Assembly (NCBI RefSeq): GCF_000006565.2
Contig: NC_031478.1
Coordinates: 4,116,212-4,180,211 of the forward strand
Direction: 5' to 3'
Origin: Toxoplasma gondii ME49
Taxonomy: Eukaryota > Apicomplexa > Conoidasida > Eucoccidiorida > Sarcocystidae
Length of the DNA stretch: 64,000 nt
Shown piece after piece: positions 37,938-49,180 of the stretch. Numbering within the stretch: position 1 is the first letter of the stretch; every line of letters begins with the position of its first letter. The position numbers and the translations under genes were made by a program. The notes below the pieces were generated by a model. It saw only the letters and a program-made list of their open reading frames with translations, had not been told where the DNA came from and made no database searches.

Positions 37938-39646
37938 TGTCAGTCACAGTCTGGCCCGTCCTCAAAGAGACCGTTACGACGATTGTTCGATTTTCTGCCC
38001 AAACGCAAGGAGGGGCACGAGAACATCCGTTCCGATCCTTGTATGTTCATTACGTTAGAAAACAATCGGAAGCCAAAAACACTAGGGGCATATTACAAAG
38101 CAGCTTAACACTTGGCATTTAAACATATCTGCAGCTTATCCAGGAGAGCTGGAGGAGGCGGGTAAGTCGCAGAGTCTCACCGACTGGAAGATCTATCCAA
38201 CAGTGGCGGGGACACACCACAGTGGGCATGAAGCCCACATAGTAATGAGAAAAACGAGGCCTCCGTCTCACACTTCTTGTCAAAGACTATTCGTGCCCCT
38301 ATATATGAAAACTGTTGAAGGAATTAAGGCTTCATCTCCAAAAGGGAAGCCCTGTTGTTGGTACTGTTACTGGGTTGCGCATGCCACAGCGAACGCAGCC
38401 ATCAATCAGAGGCGTGCCGTTGACCGAATGCGATACGCTTGGATTCACTCTCCAAAAGGCCGCAGCTACTGTTTAAAACATGTTTTTCTACATTGGCTTT
38501 CCCCTTCAGAGATATACGCACCAAGAGAAGTCGTGAAACTAGTTGGTCCTCAAGGGTCGAGCCTCAACAGGACCTTCCATAAACTCTCACGCGATCAGTG
38601 ACATCGGGCTGCCACGTCCTGCACACCCGCGGAGTCTGGTTTGATCTTCCACGAAGTCGAACAAGAGTGACAGGGATTTGTCGTGCAAAATGGTTTCAGG
38701 TAAATGCAGCAAACAAAGCAACGGATTGTCGACTTTCGCCCCGCAGCGAGTGCTTTCAATGCGTGTCTTGCCGGATCGACGTGTTTCGAGTGACCTACCC
38801 GCCGTGTAGAAAATGGGGTTCCAAAGGCAAGAACCCCCACGGTTCGAAGAGGGAAACACGAGTTACCAGTAATACATGATCTATCAAAAGCACAGTGCAG
38901 AAAATAGGGTCGACGTCCGGGTTTGCAGTACCGGTGCAGGGACTGAGTCCTATTCCTTCGGGCACCTCGGAACGACCCCAACATCGACGCATGCGAAGAC
39001 AATTTTGCGTCAAGAGAGCAACTGAGCACATGTAGCTTCTGGAATCGTGAGCAGGAACAATTCATGAACGAAGAGTATCTGGTGACCAGGCCGGCGTCGA
39101 CTACAAGAACACTTCGTTGTTGCCCCGGCGGTCTTCATCTTTTCTACCGGTGTAGATGGATGACGTACGACCATACGACCAAGCGCTGGGCGGGCAGGAA
39201 AAGAAACTCAGGCTTCCCAACCATTACCAAACGTTGTTGTGGTGCATTACGGTCATCCAGTTTCTACAAGAGACTCCATTGCTCCAATTGTTCTGCTGTG
39301 GAGAGTCAATTTCTCCGTGTGTGCCGCATCCCTCGTTCCCCCAGCGGGAGTTCTCTGCGGATAGCTTCCTCAGGATCCTCTACTCATCCCGTGGGTCACG
39401 GTGTGGCCAGCTCCGAAAGCTTCAAGGATTTTGAATTACCACTCGCAGTGATTCGTTCGTTGTGTTTTCTGAATTTCATCTTGCGGAATGGCGCGCCTGT
39501 ATATCAGGCATGGACACGGAGGAACAGGCGATTTTCCTGCTGCATCCCCCGGTGGGTGATAAGTCTTCTCCTGCAATGTAGACAGCCTGGGCGACGTACG
39601 CCGGGTGTTTTCGTGCCATAGGAAGTGTTACTAAGCCTTATGTGGG
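37938..39646. promoter_or_regulatory. Divergent intergenic region between RAP gene and uL18 gene
   Basis: About 1.7 kb lie between two start codons pointing apart. The region should hold both promoters and 5' UTRs, and possibly a non-coding or coding 5' exon of the uL18 gene. A plus-strand open frame at 39064-39621 has no recognisable content. I see no specific motif. Confidence 0.45.
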
Positions 39647-42065
39647 TTGTCCTCGATGCCAGCCACTTGCGGGCATCCCTACCGCTGTTCAGCGGGTCTG
39701 TCTTCCTTCGTTGTGTCACTTCTTTTACACTCCTTGATAGACCTGCTGGTTTTTCAGGTTCGTTTCACAACAGCGTCATCTGTGCGTCTCTATCGGCCTT
39801 TGATAGCTGTGCACAAAAGCTGTGGCAGTGAATTGTTAAGAGGAACCTTTGATCAAGATGGAACCGGCAGCAGCTGCAGACCACGGATGCTGATGCTGGC
39901 GTCAATATCCCCGACACGTCCAGCACTTTTCGTGCCTCATGCTTGTGGTCTGGATCAGAGAGAAGGCATACACGAAGAAGGGTATGCGTGGCATTCGTCC
40001 ACTTCTTCGGAGTGTGGAAGGGAATCCTCACCACGTCAGCAGGTGAAAAATGATGATGGGCTTTCCTGGAGGGCCCTTCCTGGCCACCGACATTGGCGTG
40101 CAGGGGTGAGGTTGTCAGGTCATCACGCCAGCTCTTTGCGCAAGTTGGAGGCACTTTCATTTGTCTTCGCAAGTGAAAAATACTGGGTAGTATTACCATG
40201 GGGCTCTCCCGTGAGTCGTCTTTGCGCCGGGTCAAACCTAGGTTTCTTGATTCCTTCTCTCATACGAAACCTGTCGCGCGCCCAGAAATTTCGCAGTGGC
40301 TCCAGACGACGTGTACCGTTCCTAACTGCACTCGCTTCGCCTCTGTCGAAGTGTATTGATTCCTCGTTGGCAGCATCGTTCTGTCCACCGACCCCAAGTC
40401 CCCTCTGTTCGGAGGTTCATTTTTTCTCACATGAGACTAAAATGCGCTCCACATCATGCTCATACCAGCGGTGTCAGCTTGCGCCGCCTCCACATGCACT
40501 GCGCGCTATATCGTCCGTGGTGCCGCTCCCATTCTCAGCACACATGCGGGTGTCAACAGCACAGTGGCCACGGAGCTCAAAGTGGCCTATCTCTTATGTT
40601 GACCGAGACGGAAGCCAGGAATTCGCGAGACTGAGCCAAAGAGGAAGGATTCTGTTAAAAGGTGGTTTGCAGAGATTGGCGGGTAAAACTTCGAGTTTGA
40701 AGGAAAGCCTGCCTGACCTAGCGAAGAATTCTGAAAAGGACACTATTGAAGGTGAAGAAATACTAGGCAACGGCGAAACGTCGAAGAGTGATGCTGCCGA
40801 GGGACAGCTTCCTTTCCTTCAGTCAAATGCGCTTCCTCGTTCGGACACAGTGGAGCGAGACAGGGTGCTACTTGGAGAGAAGCGCGCACGCCTCACGATT
40901 ACTCTCAGCAACAATCAGGTCCATGCTTGTGTCGTAGACAATCGCCTACAGCGTACATATGCGTACGCGAACAGCTTCGACCCTTCCCTCCGGACGGAAA
41001 TCGGTTCCGTGCAACGGAAAAGGGGTGAGCAAGTGAAATATGCTACGGTTGAAAAAAATCGTGTTCGCATTCATGCGGTATTTGCAATTAGGAATGACTG
41101 AATGTCTCCATTCTTTGCTTCAGATGTCTAAGAAGGCAAGCTAAAATAGTTTATCTCTAAATGCGGACAAGAGCGGGGCGTTTTGTATCCGGTCCTCTGG
41201 GGTGAACCGTCTACGTATTGCGTTATGTGCTTGTGCATTATGTGTCGAGAAGCAGTGATCTATCAACTCTCGTCGAACAACGCAGAAAACTAGCGGGAGA
41301 CTTTTCGGTGTCTTCTTTGAACATGTCGTGTGGGCTCTCGTGCTGCATTATACATTATGCAGGAGGTCACGTAATTAGAGTTTCTACCGTAGCGTGAGTT
41401 GTGCACTCAATGAATGGTTTGTGCGGTTATAAGGCCGTTCAAAAATGAGCACTCAGATCGCAGGTTGCGTTCGCGACGGCTGCGAAGAGCTGCCAACGTG
41501 TTGTCTTGTCGCCCTTGTTTTTGTGCCGTGAATACAGGTTGGGCGCCACGTCCACACGGTGGAACCATGAGGGCAGCGCGAGCAGTGGGCCGGCTCTTAG
41601 CACAGCGCGCGCTTCAGAAAGGCATCAAGAAAGTATTCTTTGACCGGAAAAGCTACCGGTACGTATGTTGACCTCAGAGGAATTTCTGCGGCTGCATGTT
41701 TACTCTCAGGTTCAGCGACAGATGCTCTGCGTGTGTGTGTTCTTGTTGCCTCACTTCCGACTGTATCGGTGCCACGGAGTTATACCAGGTGACTGCCTAC
41801 CACTATTATCTCCTGTATTGGGTTACCAAAAGTCCGATAGGATGAGTCTCGGTGCGGTGACAAATCGGAAAATGTCTAATGGTAAGAGGTGGCAAGATAT
41901 CGGAAGACAGGTATTCATGGGAAGTATTTACAAAAGGGTACTCTCGAGTGCTATTCAGAATATCTGACGCATCGCGATATCCATGCGATGAATGTTCGTT
42001 TCAGGTACATCGGCCGCGTTAAGGCGTTAGCCGACGGCGCTCGCGAGGGCGGTTTGGAGCTCTGA
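39647..42065 (+). CDS. rplR: Bacterial-type ribosomal protein uL18, probably apicoplast-targeted
   Basis: uL18 binds 5S rRNA in the large ribosomal subunit. Three exons with agreeing phases: 39647-41024 (donor AGGG|GTGAGC), 41538-41658 (donor CTACCG|GTACGT), 42005-42065; 1560 bp, about 519 aa. The uL18 domain fills only residues 416-519: it begins [19 protein letters not shown], continues [20 protein letters not shown] and ends [16 protein letters not shown], the classic bacterial/plastid C-terminus. About 400 residues precede it, starting with a short N-region and a hydrophobic stretch ([20 protein letters not shown]) like the signal part of an apicoplast leader. The leader is far longer than usual, so the true start may be a later in-frame ATG, such as 39887 or 40441. 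Organelle assignment (apicoplast rather than mitochondrion) is inferred from the bacterial-type sequence and the N-terminus. Confidence 0.85.
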
Positions 42066-43942
42066 AGCGTGCTTTCTGTCCGACATCGGTGGGCAGGGTT
42101 GCTCCGACCAAACATGGATACCGTTTAGCTATTGATGACTCCGTGCCACGGAGACTGCAGGAGGAAGTTGAGCTAAAGGAGTGTTTCTGATCTGTTTTGG
42201 GCGCTGTGAAGTAACCAGTCGCAGATTATCGGCCATATTGTTGTAATGGCGAAACACGTATACCAACTTAGTGTGAAATCGTACTAAAGCCTTGCTGTTG
42301 TTGCTCCGCTAGTTTCATTAAGCATTCCTCACTGTGGAACCTTCTCGGCTAACAGGTCACCACAGAAAGCAGCAGCGGTGCTGACCGCAAATTCGAGATG
42401 TGTCGTCTCCTTGTGACCTGCGTAAAATAAGACGCGTAAACCAAGGCGTAAGGAGGAAGATTAATTTCGTGCAACGCCTGTAATCGCTGCCCCATTCACT
42501 GGGTTTAGCGTGAAGCCAGCTGACGTGAGTTCAGATGTTCGTGTTTGTGGGATAACCTGGAGGATCCTAATTGTTGATAGTTTCGTCAGCACCCAGGGAG
42601 TCCCCCTGATAGGCGTCTTTTGTCGTTTCTAACGCTGCCCTCACCTCTATGACAGTGCTGTGAAGTCAGGCGTTTCACTGCAAACGAGAATAGAGTTGCC
42701 CCATCCCACGAAGATTTTCCCACTTCGATAAGAAGCTGGCACCTGCTCAGAACGACAACTGTTTGCGATGGCCGTCTTGGGGAGCCGAAGCAGGCTTCCA
42801 CCGCCAACGTACGACGCCGCTTGGTGCAGCCTTCACGTGCCCAGCATTTTAATATTTTACGTGAAGTCTAGCACACGGTAGAACAGGACCAGCCTTTCCC
42901 TGGTTGACATGTCTACTGATCGATGAAAAACGCCGGCTCTCCCATGTGTTCAGGCATCTTGAGTACTTAAGTTAAACCAAGTACATCCTCATGTACGTCT
43001 GCCAGTTTCGGTGACACGGGCGACAAGCACGCTATCGATCATCACACGCTATGGCGAATCAATAATAGATTCTTTTGTCTGGTGATGCCTCGACATTAAC
43101 GTGGATCGAGGGTGTAGCTAATCGATTACCATTAGAAGATATCTTCGACTGGTTCTGTAAGGCACAAAAGGTAGTCACCCAGTCCTTCAACCACTTCGTG
43201 GAAGTGTGGAGGATCCACAGCAGCATTGTACAAGTTGGCCTGCCTGTGGGGATGACTGCCGTTTAGGATTAAGTAGCATGTGTTCCGTGCATGCAACTTC
43301 AGTCTGCATAGTACTTTTTTTCGACGTATGGAGAACGGATGTATCATGCCCTACAGTTCGTTACTGACTCATAAGCGGGCAGTGGGAGCTCCATTCAGTA
43401 AAAGAGAACAAGCATAGTGGCAACTTGATGAGTGCTGTGACGATTTGTGTACTCGCTGTCGCTTCTGAAGACGCGGCAATTGCGAGGGGTACCAAAATTC
43501 GACAAAAGAGCGCAACAAACGTATGCGTCACGCAAACAAGTCATCATCCATCCCCATCACCGATTTAGCAAAGCGGGAGGCAGAACGCGTATCCACAAAA
43601 TGTAAAGAATCGTCTTCCTCCACTAGTATTTCGCTTGGATGGCCCGCATATATGTGCGCCACACAGGAGCGGGGTGACGGCGTTCACTTTCAAATCTTCA
43701 TGGGTTCAAGAAAATTCCACGTTCACGGGGAAGTGCAGTGGTTGCGACACTCGTAAAAGCCGAGAGACCCGCCTGGAGAACTGTACTCGGCAGCACCCGT
43801 TGAACGTATGTATTTCAGCTGGTTCCATGAAACAGTCAATGTGGGGCATAAACACAGCCATCTGTTTATGTGCCCCCAGCGTGTGCAGCTGTTGTCCAGA
43901 GGTGTTTTAGTTACAACCGTTTTATGAGACAAAGTTCCACCA
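42066..43942. other. Convergent 3' intergenic region
   Basis: This lies tail-to-tail between the uL18 gene (plus) and the coiled-coil membrane protein gene (minus). Only short frames without domain content are present. I see no gene, RNA or repeat I can support. Confidence 0.5.
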
Positions 43943-45850
43943 TTACTGCAGAATTGATAGGATTTTCCCTCGAAGTTCATTATCCGGTGTACACTTTTCT
44001 GCATTTCTCAACATGTCCAACAATTTCTCTTTTTCCTCCAGCTCCTTGCGTAAGTCATTTTCACGAGAACGCACCGTGTCAAACGCTTGCAGCGCATTGG
44101 CACGTCTCAGACTTGTTTCCTTAAGTTGTTCTTTCAGTTTATTGCGTACTTCGGTCAGCTTTCGGTTCTTTTGCAAGACGTGGCTCTCCTGAGACGTTAA
44201 ATCGTCCACCTCATCCTGTAGTTGCTCCAGCAATGCCAACCTCTCTTGGGCTTCCACTTGTAATTGCGAAAACGCCTCGTGCGCCACCTCTAGCTCATCA
44301 TCATCTCCACGATACCCCCCCGTAGGCTTGTCGCCGGTCGGCCCCTTTCGCGCTCGCTCTTCTGTTGAGTCTCCAGCCGTATCTGCCTCCTTGTCACTCA
44401 ACACGCCGCGTAGCCTCACCGCCTCCTTCTGTAGGTGGTCTCGTTCGGCAGTCAAATGAGCGATTTCACGAAGCAGTGATTCTCCATAATTCTGTCTTGC
44501 CTGGAGTTGCGTTAACTCCGAAGCTTCGTCATTCAGAGCGCCTGCTCTCTTTATGTTGTCAAGCGTATCAGGTACAATGCTCTGCTTCCGTTGAGCGGCC
44601 GCGAGTCTCTGTTCCAGTTGTTCATATTCTTCTTCAATTTCCCGAACTTCCCTCGATTGCCGCTCAAGATCCTCCTTCGTACGCGTCATCTCATCTTTCG
44701 TCTGAGCTGCCTTACGCGCGAGTTTTCCTCCTAGATCTCGCAGGCCTGTGTAATGTGCTGCTGCCTCTTCTCGGCGCGCCTCCAGGCCACTAAGCTCTCG
44801 CTGCGAATGCCACAGTTCACGGAAACCTGAGCTGATTGATACTGTTGACACATACACAATCCACACCAGAGCTGCACTCCACGCGAGTTGAGGCAACATC
44901 GAACGGGCAGAAATCCTTTCAAGATCGAGTCCATCTGAACCAGATTCTGCCGCTTCCAGCACATCCGATTTCGCCATTGTCTTCTCTACGGAGTCTACAT
45001 CCCGTGGAGGACTCAGTAGTTCCTGTGAGCCACCAGCCTCTTGACCAGGTTGGTCAGAATCACGTTCCACTGGTACGTTTCGGGCCTCATAACCTGAATG
45101 ATGAGAAGACTCTTCATGACTGGTACCGGCTTCATAGCTGATAAAGCTCGATGCAGCAAACAGTACCACCGCTGCAGTCATTACAGAAATAGTGGCGAAA
45201 AGAGCTTTTCTGGAGAACAGCGAACGTTTGTAATCTGTAACCTGCTGGTTTTCGCGTACAGCGCGGATGACCTTCGAACTGGAAGCTGGTGTGGATGCTG
45301 AAAACGTCGTTTCTTGTTCGGAAGGCACCAATGCGGCGACCTTATCCCGATATGTGTTGCCGGCAGGTCTGACCAATGCCGACTCGGCCCCGGAAGTCAT
45401 TGTGGTATGAAGCAAGTATCCACCATAAAGCAGTGAAGTCAGTAACAAAAAGCTAGCAGCAACCATACGTGTATGCCGCCGCTGCTTCTGTTGGCGTCTG
45501 AGCCTGCTTTCGGTCTTCCATTTTACGCTTCTCGTGGAAGCCACATATCCAGAAAAATCTTCGTGCACACCCCCCCCGTCGGCCGGGAGCACGGGTGTGC
45601 CCCTCATAGCCGATCGAGGAGACTCAGTTGCTCTTACGTTTCCATATACATGAGTATTTACAGCCAGATTTTTCTGCAAGCCTGCACCCTCATTTTCGCT
45701 CGCCGTTCCAGTTGCTTCTCCCTTGCCCCCCTCGCGAAGGGCCGTTACCGATCCAGTAGCGGCGGAGCCAGCAGGACGCAAGCAAATGACAAGGAACAGT
45801 AAATATACAAGAAAAACGAAACGCATTGTGCCGCTGTCCCACATCGACAC
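43943..45850 (-). CDS. Secretory-pathway membrane protein with three TM segments and long coiled coils (635 aa)
   Basis: Not a family I recognise. It is an intronless open frame. The first Met and Met9 are both possible starts; Met9 opens a strong signal peptide (MRFVFLVYLLFLVICL). Later hydrophobic segments at about 129-150 (MVAASFLLLTSLLYGGYLLH), 216-239 and 319-341 look like membrane spans, separated by polar, Ser/Glu-rich loops; a basic cluster (RRQQKQRRH) precedes the first. From about 347 to 480 and 515 to 620 the protein is heptad-rich coiled coil (e.g. REIEEEYEQLEQRLAAAQRK and KELEEKEKLLDMLRN). The layout suggests a protein anchored in a secretory or vacuolar membrane with a coiled-coil C-terminal arm, perhaps a dense-granule or organelle-membrane factor; that location is speculation. 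It has short unrelated flanks on both sides. Confidence 0.8.
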   Translation of the reverse strand: MSMWDSGTMRFVFLVYLLFLVICLRPAGSAATGSVTALREGGKGEATGTASENEGAGLQKNLAVNTHVYGNVRATESPRSAMRGTPVLPADGGGVHEDFSGYVASTRSVKWKTESRLRRQQKQRRHTRMVAASFLLLTSLLYGGYLLHTTMTSGAESALVRPAGNTYRDKVAALVPSEQETTFSASTPASSSKVIRAVRENQQVTDYKRSLFSRKALFATISVMTAAVVLFAASSFISYEAGTSHEESSHHSGYEARNVPVERDSDQPGQEAGGSQELLSPPRDVDSVEKTMAKSDVLEAAESGSDGLDLERISARSMLPQLAWSAALVWIVYVSTVSISSGFRELWHSQRELSGLEARREEAAAHYTGLRDLGGKLARKAAQTKDEMTRTKEDLERQSREVREIEEEYEQLEQRLAAAQRKQSIVPDTLDNIKRAGALNDEASELTQLQARQNYGESLLREIAHLTAERDHLQKEAVRLRGVLSDKEADTAGDSTEERARKGPTGDKPTGGYRGDDDELEVAHEAFSQLQVEAQERLALLEQLQDEVDDLTSQESHVLQKNRKLTEVRNKLKEQLKETSLRRANALQAFDTVRSRENDLRKELEEKEKLLDMLRNAEKCTPDNELRGKILSILQ

Positions 45851-48085
45851 TATGGTTTCGATTTACGTCACCGAATCCCTGAAAAGTGGATCGGGACGGA
45901 TTCCCCTTGCACCTCGACTGTAACAGGTCAACAAGCATCAACCACGATAAATATAGACACTGTTTCTTCATAAAACGGGCAGCCGGCGAGATTGGGCGCG
46001 GTGTCACAAAACGCTAATTTCGAACAGTACCTACAAATACTTCTGCTTCACCACCATCGACCATAAAGTTGTTGCAGACGTGATACCTAGTGAGACCTTT
46101 CCAAAGCAAGAAATGGCGTGCGGAAAATGGCAATAGCTTTGCTCGGCGAAAGGCGCATCCGACAGGGAAACAATGCGCCGGAATCTTCTTCGAAACGTAG
46201 ACTCTGTCACCATCCCGGCCCCTCTCGCATACCGCATGCTTTTGAATCTGCCGCAGTCATGCAGCATGCTGCTCGCCCGAAAGAGCGTAGTTTGTTGTTC
46301 AACAGAAGCGCCTTGGCGATGGGCAGGTCACTCCTGCACTTTTGAACGGCAAAGAAGCTTATGATTTGGAAGACACTCAAGAGAATGTACTTACACGTGT
46401 AGAGGGGAATGCCCTCGTTGTAGCAAGTGCAAGCACCGCTCGTGCGCAACTGCGCAACATTCCGTGACCGTGCATCTTTGAACGGTAAGCTTGTCTCCGA
46501 AATTTTGCGAATAGTTGGGGCTGACCACTCTACACCCATCCCTCGCGAAAGGCTGCGAATGAATCTGGCGCGCCCATGTCCACGTTATCAATTCCACAAC
46601 AAATTTTACAAGATGTAGCTGCTTGCGGCACCCGCATACATGGGGTGTGCTCTAACTGGCGACAAAACCGTTAATCGGCGAACTAGCCAGCAGTCTGTTA
46701 AGTTTCTCAAACGCACACAGTAATTACTGCCAAAAACAACTGTTTCATTTGTTGGCACATCGGAGACACTATTTATCGCTGAATGTGACGCGTCAGCCAC
46801 ACCCTAGGTCGATACGATACGAAGTGTTCTCCCCCTTTCACTTTTATTGCACCAGCGTCTTCGCCGAAGAGGACCATCTACTCCGAACAACCCATACCTA
46901 GATGCTTAGCATATCACTTTATGCTTCCAGTGAAAGAGGTTGTGCACTTTGCAGCTCGATCATAGCCGTTGCATCGTATCTACGCCGGTTTTAAATGTCA
47001 CCAGCCCAAGTGCATTGCGTGGCGTCCTCATCCAAAGGGGATGCATCGCAAGTCATCAGGCTCGTTGCAGTCAAGCAACATCCCACGGTAAGTGTTCCCT
47101 TCGGACAGCTGAAAGCGTCTCTTGCCTTAAAGAAGCAACACAAGAGACACAAGCGGAACGCGCAGAACTCGATCCCGATGGCATCGCGATTTCCTGAGCA
47201 CAGCAGCCCTGAGTCCGGCGCATCTGCAGGAGCAAATAAAGCGTTTAAATCTAAATCTAACGTTATTTCAGTGTTGTTGCCTCGCTTGTGTTGTCAAACA
47301 TTGGTAACCAGGCAGGTGTTCCACGACTCTCAAGGTGCACCAGGCGGCAGCTACTCTTGTTTACGTCCGTATGCGGAAGTCTTCCTGTGCAACAAGTGAG
47401 TTTACACACGCTACTTAATGATTCATACAGCCGTTTTCGAGATGGCGCATGCAATCGTCCATGTTGCCTAATAGCCCCTGGAGGTTCCCTCCCCACCTTG
47501 GCCTGCATGCTTCCCAGAGGCCAGCCACTACCCGTCCATGGGGAAGGCCCTCGGGAGACACTGCACTTCTATAAGCAGAATATCTTGTCACCGTCGAGGA
47601 TTATAGTGTATCGTCGACTGACTCGCTATTAGCGTTGCTGGGGAGCATATCCATGCTTTCGCCCGCCTTGAGGCTCCTGGTACTTCCGAGCGAAATCTCA
47701 ACCGAGGTCAATCACGTTTGAGTGATAAATAGTGTTCCGTTACCTCACGCGGATCTCCGCGTACTCGGAAGAGATGATGCTGCTTCTCAGTCACTTGTTA
47801 CACACTGTTGGCAAAGCAGGAACGGAGAACCATAAAACGCTTCGACTAGACAGAACATCTTCGCAGCAACCCAAAATTACCAGAATAGTAGTGACTGTCC
47901 TCCCACTGCACACCACTCACCGCTTGTGAGGCACCGTAGTACAACACATCGACACACGAGGTATAGGCAGTCCGCGAACAACACCTCAAGAAGTGGCAAT
48001 CAAAATAAGGAAAACAGAATTGGGCAGAAGTTGTAGTATGAGACAGAGGGTTGACATTAAAACAACGGAGAAGTGGCAATAACAT
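45851..48085. other. Intergenic: 5' flank of the coiled-coil gene, 3' flank of the Cys-rich gene
   Basis: No convincing gene. A 134-codon plus-strand frame at 46995-47399 holds a good GTAAGT at 47088 but shows no domain or strong coding character. The region should include the promoter of the minus-strand gene starting at 45850. Confidence 0.45.
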
Positions 48086-48922
48086 TTACTTGCGCCCACC
48101 TAGCGGCACAGAGGGACCACCAATAGAGTCCGGTGGTGCGGGAGTGAACGACGTAGTAGCTACGTATGACAGATCCATAGACGGGTCATACAGGATTGGA
48201 GATTGAATGAACGCGAATGGCTCCCCTGCTTGACCGACGGGCGGTGGGGCACATTGAGACGGGTAACCTGAGGTATTCAACAAGCGTGGCACACACAATG
48301 ACTTTTCCTGGAACACGGTGGGTCTGCAAGACAAAGCCCGAGATCACTCTAAAGCGTGTTCTGCCTTGCTCAACTCCAAAATTTCGGTGTCGGAGTACGG
48401 GTAAACTGCCCTCCCTCGTAACCGCCTTGCCCGTCAGCCGAGATTTAGTCATCGCTGGGGTGCTAGTCTACGGAAGGAGACCTCACCTGAATAACCGGAT
48501 CCTCCTGGGCCTGGAGCCGACGGAACTCGACTGCTGAAAGCGGAGCCTGAGGCAGGTGGCCGCCTTTGAGAAACCGACGGACCTCCGAAAAGCTTCGCTT
48601 GCAACTGCGTAATGTACTTGACCAGGTCGTTGTTCCGCATTTCAAGTTCGACAATTCGACGATCCTTGCTCTCACACCGCTCGCAATAGATATCGAAGCA
48701 TTCGAAACAACCTGCTTTTCCGCAGATCACCTCGGATTTTGGGATGAATTTGAAGCCGGGCGGTGGAATCATCAACAAGCTGTCATCGTGCAACGGATCT
48801 TTTGCCAGAGGGTTTCTCGGGGCCATGATTGCGATCTGAACACGTGAAGGAATGCATTGCACATACAAGTCGTCATCCTTCTCCAGCGCCTTACTAATCA
48901 GGCAATCATTGTTGGCTGCCAC
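48086..48922 (-). CDS. Small Cys-rich and coiled-coil protein, unrecognised
   Basis: Two exons are clear: about 48487-48922 (donor TTCAG|GTGAGG, phase 1) and 48086-48267 (acceptor ACCTCAG|GT). The visible protein has a conserved-looking core (DDLYVQCIPSRVQIAIMAPR, then IPPPGFKFIPKS), five cysteines spaced C-x4-C-x2-C-x4-C-x2-C (CGKAGCFECFDIYCERC), a short helix of coiled-coil type (RIVELEMRNNDLVKYITQLQ) and a Pro/Gly/Ser-rich tail ending GGPSVPLGGRK. The large exon has no in-frame ATG before 48826, so the start is either that codon or an upstream exon; one candidate is 49102-49180 spliced to 48915, which would give about 229 aa. The cysteines could bind zinc or be palmitoylated. The size and helix would suit a cytoskeletal or pellicle component, but I do not recognise it and assign no function. 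Confidence 0.6.
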
Positions 48923-49180
48923 GGTGAGTGGTTGTTAGGTTAAAGCGTCGCTGAAGCGAGGACTGGTATGGCGTTCGTTGACTGGAGTGCTGCCCGCCGC
49001 TGCCTAAGGTGACCTGCCCAACCTCAAACCAACTTGTTGCGTGCTCAGTCCAGAACGAGGCAATCACGGCTGTTTTGAGTGGAAAGGAGGAAAACACTCA
49101 CTTATTGTGCAAGCGCGTGTCAGCAATGTCGAAGAAGTGTGAGAAAGCAGAGTGACAAGCCACAACTCTTGGCGGCGCAT

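Noticed and set aside
39064..39621. 185-codon plus-strand frame upstream of uL18
   Set aside because: Cys/Arg/Ser-rich random-looking composition. It could be 5' UTR or an upstream exon, but I could not find a good join to 39647 onwards.
46995..47399. 134-codon plus-strand frame with an ATG and a GTAAGT at 47088
   Set aside because: No domain, no convincing partner exon, and composition not clearly coding. Possible small gene, but below the standard for a feature.
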